Assembly (NCBI GenBank): GCA_023391335.1
Contig: JAEWBG010000004.1
Location: 1 to 64,000, forward strand
Source of the DNA: Pseudomonadota bacterium
GTDB lineage: Bacteria > Pseudomonadota > Gammaproteobacteria > Steroidobacterales > Steroidobacteraceae
DNA length: 64,000 nt
Reading direction: 5' to 3'
The notes under the pieces were generated by a model. It did no database searches. It had not been told where the DNA came from and was given only the letters and a program-made list of their open reading frames with translations. Shown here one piece after another: positions 42,258-50,945 of the stretch. The position numbers were made by a program, and so were the translations under genes. The stretch's first letter is position 1. Every line of letters starts with the position of its first letter.

Positions 42258-42399
42258 GCAAAATGATGACGCGGTCGCGACGAATGCGGCGCACCGAGCA
42301 TCTGACAGGTTGCAAACGCCGGCCAGGCCCCCATGCTGGATGGCGAGATCTCGAATCCCCCTGATTGGCCGGCTCACGCAAGTGACCGGCCTTTTTTTT
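42258..42399 (+). ncRNA. Candidate independent small RNA, about 140 nt
   Basis: The transcript is bounded by a sigma-70-like promoter and an intrinsic terminator with an eight-T tail, with no coding frame between them. Two C-rich patches (GGCCCCCATG near 42331 and ATCCCCCTGA near 42355) lie outside the terminator stem and could pair with G-rich ribosome binding sites. The U-tail would suit Hfq binding, and hfq is encoded in this window. Its 3' end abuts the stop of the opposite-strand gene. No similarity to a named RNA was recognised. Confidence 0.6.
42367..42399 (+). terminator. Intrinsic terminator of the candidate small RNA
   Basis: GGCCGGCTCAC and GTGACCGGCC form a 10-bp GC-rich stem with one bulge and a GCAA loop, followed by TTTTTTTT (42392-42399). 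The T-run is on the plus strand only, so it serves rightward transcription, not the leftward gene ending here. Confidence 0.85.
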
Positions 42400-43138
42400 A
42401 GGCCTGGGCAGCCTTCGTTTCGATTTCGGCCTTGTTGGCGCGAAGTACTTTGCGAATTTCAGCGGCGGGTGGGCGCTCGGCGATGCGTGCAATCAAGTCG
42501 GCCAGTTCGTGCCACGACTTGCCCCATTTCAATAATCGAATCGCATCCGCCACGATTTTGCTTCGCATATCGGAGGCAGGCAGCGTTCTCGACTGCGCGG
42601 GTGCGGGAGCCGGACGGGACTGATTCTTCGGCGGCTCACTCGGCCGAGGAGCTGGTTTGGGATCGGCAGTTCGAGCCGCGGCACGCGCGACTTTGAGGCG
42701 CGGCATTTCCCGCGTGGTCTCATCGCCGGGTGGTCGCGAGCGCGCAGGCGGGGTCGCAATCGGCGGGCTTTGAATCACGGTTGGTGCTTCGACGGTCTGA
42801 CTCGTGGCGTTCGTTCGTCCTTCCTGGGCAGGGTCGGCCAACGGAATGAAACGCTGGATGTGTTGAATGCCGACCAGGTTAGCCAGGAATGCCATCAATT
42901 CGAGTGCTTCGGCGAAGCGGCTATCGCCCATCGCTTGGCGAGTCTCGCACTGCGCTTTGAGCTCGAGAATCTTCTGCCGCGCCACTTCCAGCACCCAGCG
43001 CGTGGGACGGTCGTGTTTCGGCCAGGGTTGCACGCGCGCGTAGGCGGCGTCGCTCAATTCTGTGTACTTCAAATGCAGGTCGATGCTCACGAGCCACTTG
43101 TCGATGAGCTCTGAAATCCGTCGATCCGCTGGTGTCAT
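42398..43138 (-). CDS. Hypothetical protein with Pro-rich linker
   Basis: 246 residues, not recognised. Residues 1-110 look helical (RRISELIDKWLVSIDLHLKY; ALELMAFLANLVGIQHI). Residues about 110-190 are Pro/Arg/Ala-rich and probably disordered. The last ~55 residues form a second helical module (IVADAIRLLKWGKSWHELAD, then IAERPPAAEIRKVLRANKAE). No signal peptide or membrane helix. It lies downstream of tRNA-Glu and its repeats on the same strand, so could receive transcripts reading through them. Codon use looks like its neighbours. Confidence 0.75.
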   Translation of the reverse strand: MTPADRRISELIDKWLVSIDLHLKYTELSDAAYARVQPWPKHDRPTRWVLEVARQKILELKAQCETRQAMGDSRFAEALELMAFLANLVGIQHIQRFIPLADPAQEGRTNATSQTVEAPTVIQSPPIATPPARSRPPGDETTREMPRLKVARAAARTADPKPAPRPSEPPKNQSRPAPAPAQSRTLPASDMRSKIVADAIRLLKWGKSWHELADLIARIAERPPAAEIRKVLRANKAEIETKAAQA

Positions 43139-43256
43139 GTGCGCTCCATGATTCTGCGCACATTATGCACGTGTGGTGTGGGGTGGGCGTGATGTGTGCC
43201 CGAGTCTGGGAGGGCGGGCTTCGCTGGAGAAGCTAGAGAGCCGCTACGCAGAGCGA
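43139..43256. other. Gap between the hypothetical gene and the tRNA-tail repeats
   Basis: 118 bases upstream of the hypothetical gene. Nothing convincing beyond short G-rich runs; it continues into the oldest-looking repeat copy. Confidence 0.4.
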
Positions 43257-43485
43257 GGCGCTCCCAGAGGGATGTGCGGCTACTCCGTCCATGGCCGCCG
43301 CGCGGTTGCGTCAGCGAACGCTGTCCGAAATTGCTCCCTCAAATTTGTCGGACCCTGCCGAAGCGGGGGGCATTAGACGAGACTGGATGCAGAGAGCTGG
43401 TGGGAGACGCGGCGCAAGCGCTCCCAGAGGGATGTGCGGCTACTCCGTCCATGGCCGCCGCGCGGTTGCGTCAGCGAACGCTGTC

Positions 43486-43508
43486 CAAAATTGCTCCATG
43501 CAATTTTG
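43486..43508. repeat. Hairpin within tail-repeat copy 2
   Basis: CAAAATTGC-TCCAT-GCAATTTTG, a perfect 9-bp stem with a 5-base loop. Confidence 0.8.
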
Positions 43509-43640
43509 TCGAACCCTCTATCCACGAGGGTTCTCATCCTCTGGGAATGCCATTTCGGGCGAACTCGAAATGGCGCTCCCAGAGGGATGTGCGGCTACTC
43601 CGTCCATGGCCGCCGCGCGGTTGCGTCAGCGAACGCTGTC

Positions 43641-43663
43641 CAAATTCGTTCCCTACGAATTTG
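43641..43663. repeat. Hairpin within tail-repeat copy 1
   Basis: CAAATTCGT-TCCCT-ACGAATTTG, a perfect 9-bp stem at the same place as the hairpin at 43486-43508, with three base pairs changed on both sides. Confidence 0.8.
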
Positions 43664-43724
43664 TCGAACCCTCTACGAGGGTTCTCAATCCCTCTGCCCC
43701 GCCACTTCGCCCTTCGTTGCGAAA

Positions 43725-43800
<76 letters not shown>

Positions 43801-43839
43801 GTGAGATTGCCGGTCGAACGCCGGTAGAGACGGTGCGGT

Positions 43840-43867
43840 ATTATACGGGCCGCCTTTCTCGGCTCAA
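43840..43867 (-). promoter_or_regulatory. tRNA-Glu promoter
   Basis: On the minus strand TTGAGC (43862-43867), 16-bp spacer, and a perfect TATAAT (43840-43845). The tRNA 5' end is 40 bases downstream of the -10. The element overlaps the longest possible pcnB frame, arguing for a later pcnB start. Confidence 0.75.
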
Positions 43868-43874
43868 GCGGCGT

Positions 43875-45251
43875 TTGCTATTGAAATCAGTTCATTCTCC
43901 TTCCAGTCCCGCGACGATCAGCGACGAAGCCAGTGCGCCCACTGTATTTGCTCGCGATCAGCATCCGATTTCCCGGGCGAATATCTCCTCGAACGCATTG
44001 AAGGTCCTGTACCGATTGAAGGAAGCAGGCTTTCAGGCGTTCCTCGTCGGCGGCGCAGTCCGAGATCTACTTCTGGGGCTGTATCCGAAAGATTTCGATA
44101 TCGCGACGAACGCGCATCCCGAGCAGGTCAAGCAGCTCTTTCGTAACTGTCGGCTCATCGGCCGCAGATTCCATCTTGCGCATGTGCGGTTCGGCTACGA
44201 GATCGTGGAAGTGGCAACGTTCCGCGCGGCTCACACGACCATCGATGAAGACAACAGCGTGGACGAGGCCGGCCATCGCGTCCTCGACGAGCGCGGCCGC
44301 ATTCTTCGCGACAATCTGTACGGTACGATCGAGGAAGACGTGTGGCGGCGCGACTTCACCGCAAACGCGCTCTACTACAACATCCATGACTTTTCGATTT
44401 GGGACTACGTCGGCGGCGTCGACGATGCGCGGGCTCGCATCTTGCGCCTGATTGGCGATCCCGAAACGCGCTATCGAGAAGACCCGGTGCGCATGCTGCG
44501 TGCAGTTCGCTTTGCTGCGAAACTCGGCTTCACGATTCACGATGACACGCGTGCCCCGATCTCGAAGCTCGCGTGGATGCTCGATGGCGTTCCGCCTGCA
44601 CGTCTATTCGACGAAGTGAATAAGCTCTTTCTCGCCGGCAGCGCGGTTCGTGCATTCGACTTGCTCATCGAGCTGCAATTGCTTGAACACTTGTTCCCCG
44701 ATGTCTCCACCGCATTGACCGAAGATCCAGATGGCGCGGATGCAAAGTTGCTGCGCTTAGGCTTGCAGGGCACGGATGAACGCGTACGCGCGGACAAGTC
44801 CGTCACGCCGACGTTCCTCTTTGCAGTGCTGTTGTGGCCGGCCATCCATCGAGCACTTCGGCGCGGACCGCGCCGTGAAGGTGCCGAGTATCAGGATCTG
44901 ATCGCAGCGTGCGAAACGACGATCGCGCGTCAGCAATCCAGGGTCGCCATTCCACGCCGCTTCACGCTGCCGTTGCGCGAAATCTTGGCGCTCCAGCCTC
45001 GTTTCGAACGTCGCGATGGTAAGCGTGCGCTGCGGTTACTCGAGAACACGCGGTTCCGAGCCGCTTACGACTTCTTGTTGTTGCGTGCAGCTGCTGGCGA
45101 TGCCGATGCCGAACTTGCTCAATGGTGGACCGACATCCAAGTCGTGCCGCCCGAGGAAAGACAAGCACGCGTCGAATCACAGCCACGCGCAGAGGGTGCG
45201 CCTCATCGTCCGCGCCGCAGGCGCAGGCGTCGTCGCCCGCCAGCGTCTTAG
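43875..45251 (+). CDS. pcnB: Poly(A) polymerase I
   Basis: 458 residues from TTG 43875. Adds poly(A) tails to RNA 3' ends, promoting decay. The nucleotidyltransferase core has FLVGGAVRDLLLG and PKDFDIATNAHPEQV with the catalytic Asp pair. RRFHLAHVRFGYEIVEVATFR follows, then RRDFTANALYY and RYREDPVRMLRAVRFAAKLG. The C-terminus ends in an Arg-rich tail (RPRRRRRRRRP). The frame is open from GTG 43833, but that would overlap the tRNA-Glu promoter; TTG 43875 or 43881 is more likely. folK follows after 3 bases. Confidence 0.93.
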   Translation: MLLKSVHSPSSPATISDEASAPTVFARDQHPISRANISSNALKVLYRLKEAGFQAFLVGGAVRDLLLGLYPKDFDIATNAHPEQVKQLFRNCRLIGRRFHLAHVRFGYEIVEVATFRAAHTTIDEDNSVDEAGHRVLDERGRILRDNLYGTIEEDVWRRDFTANALYYNIHDFSIWDYVGGVDDARARILRLIGDPETRYREDPVRMLRAVRFAAKLGFTIHDDTRAPISKLAWMLDGVPPARLFDEVNKLFLAGSAVRAFDLLIELQLLEHLFPDVSTALTEDPDGADAKLLRLGLQGTDERVRADKSVTPTFLFAVLLWPAIHRALRRGPRREGAEYQDLIAACETTIARQQSRVAIPRRFTLPLREILALQPRFERRDGKRALRLLENTRFRAAYDFLLLRAAAGDADAELAQWWTDIQVVPPEERQARVESQPRAEGAPHRPRRRRRRRRPPAS

Positions 45252-45254
45252 TCC

Positions 45255-45749
45255 GTGACCGCGCTGTGGACACCTGCCTATGTCGCTGTGGGCAGCAATC
45301 TCGACGATCCGCTCGCGCAAGTGCGATCTGCTTTCGATCGGCTTGCGCACCTTCCGCATACTCGTTTAATCGCGAAGTCGAGGCTATTTCGTACTCGGCC
45401 GCTCGGCGATCACGTACAGCCCGACTTCATCAATGCGATGGCCGGAATGCTCACACAGCTCTCCGCGCGCGAACTGCTACGTGAACTGAAAGCGCTGGAG
45501 CGATCGATAGGACGTGAGCAGCCGATCGTACGCTGGGGGCCACGCAGAATCGATTTCGACATCTCCGTTTTCGGCGATCAGGTGATTTCTGAGGACGATC
45601 TCTCGGTGCCGCATCCCGGCGTCCCGCAGCGCAATTTCGTCCTGTATCCTCTCGCGGACATCGCGCCGACGATGGTGGTTCCGCGTCTAGGTCGAGTCGC
45701 GGACTTGTTACAGCGCGTCGACCATTCGGGCATCGAGCCGATTACTTAA
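45255..45749 (+). CDS. folK: 2-amino-4-hydroxy-6-hydroxymethyldihydropteridine pyrophosphokinase
   Basis: 164 residues. Transfers pyrophosphate from ATP to 6-hydroxymethyl-dihydropterin in folate synthesis. AYVAVGSNLDDP and FRTRPLGDHVQPDFINA are the N-terminal motifs. RWGPRRIDFDISVFGD contains the paired Asp residues binding magnesium, and PHPGVPQRNFVLYPLADI is the C-terminal signature. Start GTG 45255. Confidence 0.95.
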   Translation: MTALWTPAYVAVGSNLDDPLAQVRSAFDRLAHLPHTRLIAKSRLFRTRPLGDHVQPDFINAMAGMLTQLSARELLRELKALERSIGREQPIVRWGPRRIDFDISVFGDQVISEDDLSVPHPGVPQRNFVLYPLADIAPTMVVPRLGRVADLLQRVDHSGIEPIT

Positions 45750-45756
45750 ATAGAAC

Positions 45757-46419
45757 ATGCAAGAGAAGACTCAAGCAGCGCCGCATCGGCTGATCGTCGT
45801 TGAGGGCCCTATCGGAGTGGGCAAGACGAGCTTGGCGCGCAAGCTCGCGCGCAGCTTCGGCAGCGAGCTCATCCTCGAGCAGGCAGGTGAGAATCCGTTT
45901 CTGGAACGTTTTTATAAGAACCCGCGATCTGCGGCATTGCAGACGCAGCTGTTCTTCCTGTTCCAACGTACGCGTCAGCTCGAAGATATCCGTCAGCACG
46001 ATTTGTTCGACACCGTTCGAGTGGCGGACTACTTGCTCGATAAAGACCGCTTGTTCGCGCGGCTCACCCTCGATGACGAAGAGTTCTCTCTGTACGACCA
46101 AATCTATGCGCGCTTGGCTGTCGATGCTCCGGCGCCGGATCTTGTTGTGTACTTACAAGCTCCGATCGATGTGCTCCTGGAGAGGATTGCGCGCCGCGGC
46201 ATCCGCTACGAGCAACAGATCGAGCGTGCCTATCTCGAGAATTTGCAGGAGGCCTATGCGCGGTTCTTCCACGAATACGATGCGTCGCCCTTGCTCATCG
46301 TGAATGCTGCGCAAGCCGACTTCGTCAGTAACGAATTGGATTACTCGCAATTGCTCGACCAAATCTGCCGAATTCGCCGCGGCCGGCATTACTACAATCC
46401 GCTGAAGAGTGGGATTTGA
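45757..46419 (+). CDS. Deoxynucleoside kinase family protein
   Basis: 220 residues. The P-loop VEGPIGVGKTSLARKLA (about 15-31) and the ENPFLERFYKNPRSAALQTQL substrate segment mark the deoxynucleoside/deoxyadenosine kinase family. DTVRVADYLLDKDRLFARLTL and RRGIRYEQQIERAYLENLQEAY (lid and C-terminal helix) are also present. The preferred nucleoside cannot be told from sequence. It sits between folK and panB, an arrangement seen in other gammaproteobacteria. Confidence 0.9.
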   Translation: MQEKTQAAPHRLIVVEGPIGVGKTSLARKLARSFGSELILEQAGENPFLERFYKNPRSAALQTQLFFLFQRTRQLEDIRQHDLFDTVRVADYLLDKDRLFARLTLDDEEFSLYDQIYARLAVDAPAPDLVVYLQAPIDVLLERIARRGIRYEQQIERAYLENLQEAYARFFHEYDASPLLIVNAAQADFVSNELDYSQLLDQICRIRRGRHYYNPLKSGI

Positions 46420-46424
46420 GTAGA

Positions 46425-46563
46425 TGGTGACGCGGTGATGTGGTGATGGAGTGAACGGTGTAGGGCGCGCCATTCGGATGCCGTAAACCACAAACCGCGG
46501 TGCGGACGCTGAGTCCGCGATGCGCTACGCACTTCACCCATCACTCCATCACCTCATCGCGTT
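46425..46563. repeat. Inverted repeat of period-8 RGTGANNN arrays (copy 5)
   Basis: The left arm begins just after the kinase stop: GGTGACGC, GGTGATGT, GGTGATGG, AGTGAACG. The right arm on the minus strand has GATGAGGTGATGGAGTGATG followed by GGTGAAGTGCGTAGCGC. The loop contains the GCGGACGCTGAGTCCGC hairpin. It lies between the kinase gene and panB (207-base gap). Confidence 0.75.
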
Positions 46564-46626
46564 TCCTCATTGATGTTTGCCTGACCCTCGTCCATTCTTT
46601 CAGCCCTCGAAGACGCGAGCCGATCT

Positions 46627-47454
46627 ATGTACAAGCATTTGCAGGAACGCTACGCGCCCAGGCCGCCGGTCAACATTGCGACGCTCGTGAAGATGAAAGC
46701 GGAGGGCGAAAAGATCGCCTGCATCACCGCCTATGACGCGAGCTTTGCAACTTTGGTTGACGATGCGGGAGTGGATCTGGTCCTGGTCGGCGACTCGCTG
46801 GGAATGGTGATTCAGGGGCACGACACGACAGTGCCGGTGACATTGAATGATGTGATCTATCACTGCCAGGCTGTGTCCCGCGGCCTTTATCGTCCCTTCT
46901 TGATGGCGGATATGCCGTTCATGACTTATGCCTCACGCGAACAAGCGCTCGAGAACGCAGTGCGTCTGATGCAGGAAGGCGGTGCAAAGATCGTGAAGCT
47001 GGAAGGCGGCGCGAGTCAGGTCGATATCGTCGAATTTCTTGCCAGTCACGACATTGCGGTGTGCGCGCATCTTGGACTGAAGCCGCAGTCGGTTCACAAG
47101 GTCGGCGGATTTCGCGTCCAAGGTCGAGACGAAGCCGCAGCGGAACAAATGATGCGCGACGCACGTACGCTCGAAGCGGCCGGTGCGGACATCGTGTTAT
47201 TGGAATGCATTCCAGCTTCGCTGGGCGCTGAAATCACACAAGCGCTCCGTGTGCCTGTGATTGGTATTGGTGCCGGCCCCAGCACCGACGGACAAATCTT
47301 GGTTCTATACGACGTGCTCGATATCACGGCTGGACGCAAACCTAAGTTCTCGAAGAACTTCATGGAAGGGCACGCCAGTCCGATGGAAGCCGTGAAGGCG
47401 TACGTGACCGAAGTGAAGTCCGGTGCGTACCCTGCACCTGAGCACTGCTTCTAA
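46627..47454 (+). CDS. panB: 3-methyl-2-oxobutanoate hydroxymethyltransferase
   Basis: 275 residues. Makes ketopantoate from ketoisovalerate and methylene-THF for pantothenate/CoA synthesis. ITAYDASFATLVDDAGVDLVLVGDSLG binds magnesium (by part: DLVLVGDSLGM). GGAKIVKLEGG, AHLGLKPQSV and the GIGAGPSTDGQILVLYD motif are all present. It is followed after 11 bases by panC, so the two form an operon. Confidence 0.97.
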   Translation: MYKHLQERYAPRPPVNIATLVKMKAEGEKIACITAYDASFATLVDDAGVDLVLVGDSLGMVIQGHDTTVPVTLNDVIYHCQAVSRGLYRPFLMADMPFMTYASREQALENAVRLMQEGGAKIVKLEGGASQVDIVEFLASHDIAVCAHLGLKPQSVHKVGGFRVQGRDEAAAEQMMRDARTLEAAGADIVLLECIPASLGAEITQALRVPVIGIGAGPSTDGQILVLYDVLDITAGRKPKFSKNFMEGHASPMEAVKAYVTEVKSGAYPAPEHCF

Positions 47455-47465
47455 CTCTTCCCTTC

Positions 47466-48317
47466 ATGCGCGTAGCGATTCGCCCAGATGATTTGCGCTC
47501 GACCGTGTCGCAGTGGCGTGCGGCAAATCGTCGCATTGCGTTCGTGCCCACGATGGGAAATTTGCACGCAGGGCACGCAAGTCTGGTGCGACGCGCTCGC
47601 GAGCTTGCAGACGTAGTCGTGGTGAGCGTCTTCGTGAACCCGCTGCAGTTCGGACCGAAGGAAGATTTCGCCGCCTATCCACGCACCCCGGACGAAGATC
47701 GAGCCCTGCTTCAGTCCTTGGATGTCGACTTGTTATTTACGCCGGAAGTCGAGGATATCTATCCGCTCGGTCAGCAAAGCAGCGTTCGCGTGCACGTGCC
47801 GGTCCTGGAGGACATCCTCTGCGGTGCATTTCGGCCCGGTCATTTCATGGGCGTGGCGACGGTGGTGACGAAGCTGCTGAATCTGGTGTCGCCGGACGTT
47901 GCGATCTTCGGGGAGAAAGATTTCCAACAGCTGATGATTATCCGCCGCGCGGCGAACGATCTCTGTATGCCGATCGATATCGTAGGTGTGCCGACAACGC
48001 GCGAAGCGGACGGTCTCGCAATGAGTTCTCGCAATCGTTATCTCACTACGGAGCAACGTGCGCTTGCGCCCCGGATCTTTGCTGAGTTGGAACGAACGCG
48101 CCATGAGATCGAGCGCGGAAATCGCAATTACGCCGAGCTGGAGTCGGCCGGCATGCAGGCGCTGAATGCTGCTGGGTTTCGTACGGATTACTTCGCGGTG
48201 CGCGACGCAGAGACGTTGGATCTGCCGAATGACGCCAACAAGAATCTCGTCGTACTGACTGCAGCCCGTATCGGCAGGGCCCGTCTCATCGACAACGTGC
48301 GTGCGCGTCGGCTGTAG
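47466..48317 (+). CDS. panC: Pantothenate synthetase
   Basis: 283 residues. ATP-dependent condensation of pantoate with beta-alanine. FVPTMGNLHAGHASLVRRA carries the HIGH-like nucleotide motif (HAGH). VSVFVNPLQFGPKEDFAAYPR and FGEKDFQQLMIIRR are the family signatures. READGLAMSSRNRYL includes the KMSKS-like MSSRN segment. It converges on queG with only 12 bases between stops. Confidence 0.97.
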   Translation: MRVAIRPDDLRSTVSQWRAANRRIAFVPTMGNLHAGHASLVRRARELADVVVVSVFVNPLQFGPKEDFAAYPRTPDEDRALLQSLDVDLLFTPEVEDIYPLGQQSSVRVHVPVLEDILCGAFRPGHFMGVATVVTKLLNLVSPDVAIFGEKDFQQLMIIRRAANDLCMPIDIVGVPTTREADGLAMSSRNRYLTTEQRALAPRIFAELERTRHEIERGNRNYAELESAGMQALNAAGFRTDYFAVRDAETLDLPNDANKNLVVLTAARIGRARLIDNVRARRL

Positions 48318-48329
48318 CCGATCGCTGCT

Positions 48330-49394
48330 TTAGTGCTGCAGGGCCCGGTGTTGTCCAAGCGCCCACCGCACGTGTTCACGAACCAGTTCAGAAGCGTCAT
48401 CGATTCTGGAGTTCAGCGCCGCCAGTACTTCGGGTGTGCTGGGGGCATTGCCGAGCGCCACTGCGATGTTGCGCAGCCAACTTTCGTAGCCGATGCGTCG
48501 AATCGCACTGCCTTCCGTCTTCTGCAAGAACTCGCGCTCGCTCCATGCAAACAGAGTCACGAGCGATTGATCGTTCAATCCGTGCCGAGCAACGAAGTCG
48601 GGCTCCGCGCTGATGGTTGCGAACTTGTTCCAAGGGCACACCAGCTGACAATCATCGCAACCGTAGATGCGATTACCCAAAGCTTTGCGGAACTCCACAG
48701 GAATCGGCCCGCGAAGCTCGATCGTCAAATATGAGATGCAGCGGGTCGCGTCCAGTTCGAAGGGAGCGACGATTGCACGCGTAGGGCAGATGTCGATACA
48801 AGCCACACACGATCCGCAGTGCTGGGTTTCTGCCGTGTCGATGGGCAGCGGCAAGTTCGTCAGAATTTCTCCGAGAAAAAACCACGATCCGGCGCGGCGG
48901 TTGATTAGGTTCGTGTGCTTGCCGATCCATCCAAGCCCTGCATTGCGCGCGAACGCTTTCTCCATCACCGGCCCACTGTCGACGAACACGCGAAATTGCG
49001 TGGAGCTGATCTCCGACTGAATGCGTTCCGCCAACTGAGCTAAGCGCCGCCGCAGCACCTTGTGGTAGTCGCGTCCCAACGCATAACGCGAGATGTATCC
49101 AGCCTGCGGATCCGCAAGAACTCGTTCTGCGTCGTGAGCCGTCTCCGGGAGATAGTCCATGCGCGCTGAAATGATGCGCAGCGTGCCAGGCACGATGTCA
49201 GCAGGCCTTGCACGCGAGACTCCATACCGCTCCATGTAGTGCATCTCGCCATGGCGGCGTTGCTCCACCCATTGCAGCAGGCGGTTTTCATCCTCGCCCA
49301 AGTGTGCGTCTGCGATCCCAACCTGTTGAAAGCCGAACTCGCGCGCCCACTCGCGAATGCGAAGGCTCAATGATGTGTAGTCGGGTTCGCTCAT
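48330..49394 (-). CDS. queG: Epoxyqueuosine reductase
   Basis: 354 residues from the ATG at 49394. A cobalamin-dependent enzyme that reduces epoxyqueuosine to queuosine in tRNA. VDSGPVMEKAFARNAGLGWIGKHTNLI is the family core. Two [4Fe-4S] motifs are seen, CGSCVACIDICPT and CDDCQLVCPWNK, with a HEAT-like C-terminal tail (ELVREHVRWALGQ). Thirteen extra upstream codons (start at 49433) lack support. It is divergent from nnr. Confidence 0.95.
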   Translation of the reverse strand: MSEPDYTSLSLRIREWAREFGFQQVGIADAHLGEDENRLLQWVEQRRHGEMHYMERYGVSRARPADIVPGTLRIISARMDYLPETAHDAERVLADPQAGYISRYALGRDYHKVLRRRLAQLAERIQSEISSTQFRVFVDSGPVMEKAFARNAGLGWIGKHTNLINRRAGSWFFLGEILTNLPLPIDTAETQHCGSCVACIDICPTRAIVAPFELDATRCISYLTIELRGPIPVEFRKALGNRIYGCDDCQLVCPWNKFATISAEPDFVARHGLNDQSLVTLFAWSEREFLQKTEGSAIRRIGYESWLRNIAVALGNAPSTPEVLAALNSRIDDASELVREHVRWALGQHRALQH

Positions 49395-49457
49395 GGAGGC
49401 GGGAAGTATGAGGGTTCGCGAACTGAACGGCACAGCGCGCTTTGATACGCTTGTCGT

Positions 49458-50945
49458 ATGAATGCGCTCCCCCTCGAAATTTACAGTGCGGCAGAACTTC
49501 GCGCGTTGGATCGGCGCGCGATCGAAGAGTTCGCCATTCCGGGTTATGCGCTGATGTGTCGTGCGGGTAAAGCGGCGCTCGCAACGCTGCGCAGTTGTCG
49601 GCCGGCTGCGAACCGACTTGTCGTGGCGTGCGGTCCGGGAAACAACGGGGGGGACGGCTATGTTCTGGCTCGGCTTGCGCGCGCCGACGGGTTGCAGGTC
49701 AGTGTGGCGGCAATCGGCGACCCCGAACGATTAAGCGGCGCAGCACACGAAGCATATCGGAACTACATTGATGCCGGCGGCTCGGTCCAGCCGTGGGACG
49801 GTGCAGTTCTACAAGCGGACGTCGTCGTCGACGCACTGTTTGGAATTGGCCTTGCGCGTCCCGTGGAAGGTACTGCTGCGAACCTGATCGACACGATCAA
49901 TCGCAGTGGCATCCCCGTTCTCTCAATCGATGTTCCAAGTGGCCTGCAAACCGACACAGGCCAAGTGCTTGGGGTCGCTGTGCGTGCCGAGCGCACGATG
50001 ACCTTCATCGGGCTCAAGCTGGGCTTCTACGTTGGCGATGGACCCGACTATACCGGGGCCGTGATGTTCGATTCGTTGGACCTCCCGGAGGAGGTTTATC
50101 GAAACTCGACACCCTCGTTGCTGCGGATCGACGATCAACAGCTCCAGGCCGTACTGCCCGCGCGCAAGCGAACGGCGCACAAGGGGCAGCAAGGGTTCGT
50201 GCTCGTCGTAGGCGGCGGGATTGGAATGGCTGGCGCCGCTCGGATGGCCGGAGAAGCCGCGCTGCGCTCCGGCGCGGGTTTGGTGACGATTGCGACGCAT
50301 CCCGACAATGTCGCCGCCGTGATGGCGGGGCGTCCTGAATTGATGTGTCGCGGCGTGACTGACGCCACCGAGTTGCAGCCGCTGATAGAACGCGCTGACT
50401 TGATTGCCATCGGGCCGGGACTGGGCCGAGACGAGTGGGCGAAGCGCGTGTTCGATGTGGCCATCGCGAGTGAACAGCGCAAAGTCGTCGATGCCGATGG
50501 GCTGAATCTATTGGCTGCATCGCCGCGCCAGCAATCGAATTGGGTCCTCACGCCGCATCCAGGGGAAGCGGGCCGCTTGCTTGGGATCACCAACGCCGAA
50601 GTGCAGCATGATCGCCTGCACGCGGTGCGATCCATTGCTGCGCGATACGGTGGCGTGGTCGTACTGAAAGGCGCGGGAACGCTCGTCGCTACAGCGGACC
50701 AGATTCCTGCCGTTTGCGACCGTGGCAATCCCGGCATGGCGTCCCCAGGGATGGGCGATGTCTTGACCGGGGTGATATCGGGGATCGCCGCTCAAGTGCC
50801 TGATCTTGTGACCGCCGCGCAGACGGGCGTGCTGGTACACGCAATGGCGGGTGACATGGCCGCCCAGCACGGCGAGCGCGGATTATTGGCGACCGATCTT
50901 TTTAACTATTTGCCCGCATGCGTGAATCCGACACAGCGCATCTGA
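49458..50945 (+). CDS. nnr: Bifunctional NAD(P)H-hydrate epimerase/dehydratase
   Basis: 495 residues. Repairs hydrated NAD(P)H. The N-terminal YjeF epimerase domain (about 1-215) has CGPGNNGGDGYVLARLA and DALFGIGLARPVEG. The C-terminal dehydratase domain (about 230-490) has VVGGGIGMAGAARMAGEAALRSGAG, GPGLGRDEW, LTPHPGEAGRLLG, and the NPGMASPGMGDVLTG signature. It overlaps tsaE by 28 bases, an unusually long overlap that suggests coupled translation. Confidence 0.95.
   Translation: MNALPLEIYSAAELRALDRRAIEEFAIPGYALMCRAGKAALATLRSCRPAANRLVVACGPGNNGGDGYVLARLARADGLQVSVAAIGDPERLSGAAHEAYRNYIDAGGSVQPWDGAVLQADVVVDALFGIGLARPVEGTAANLIDTINRSGIPVLSIDVPSGLQTDTGQVLGVAVRAERTMTFIGLKLGFYVGDGPDYTGAVMFDSLDLPEEVYRNSTPSLLRIDDQQLQAVLPARKRTAHKGQQGFVLVVGGGIGMAGAARMAGEAALRSGAGLVTIATHPDNVAAVMAGRPELMCRGVTDATELQPLIERADLIAIGPGLGRDEWAKRVFDVAIASEQRKVVDADGLNLLAASPRQQSNWVLTPHPGEAGRLLGITNAEVQHDRLHAVRSIAARYGGVVVLKGAGTLVATADQIPAVCDRGNPGMASPGMGDVLTGVISGIAAQVPDLVTAAQTGVLVHAMAGDMAAQHGERGLLATDLFNYLPACVNPTQRI

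Larger units (their letters stand above)
43257..43724 (-). repeat. Three tandem, interrupted copies of the tRNA-Glu 3' end
   Basis: Downstream of tRNA-Glu the 16-23 base tRNA tail (CTCCCAGAGGGAT core on the plus strand) recurs at 43261, 43421 and 43576, giving spacings of 160, 155 and 154 to the tRNA itself. Each copy shares a 69-base identical block with the others. In the copies beginning at 43571 and 43418 the T-arm half GAGGGTTCGA is separated from ATCCCTCTGGGAGCG by 75 bases; in the third by 74. The T-arm is thus split at one T-loop position. Open frames on the plus strand here are by-products of the repeats. Confidence 0.88.

Noticed and set aside
46425..46626. Riboswitch or leader RNA for panB
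   Set aside because: The gap is explained by the GTGA inverted repeat and a GC hairpin; no known riboswitch core was recognised.
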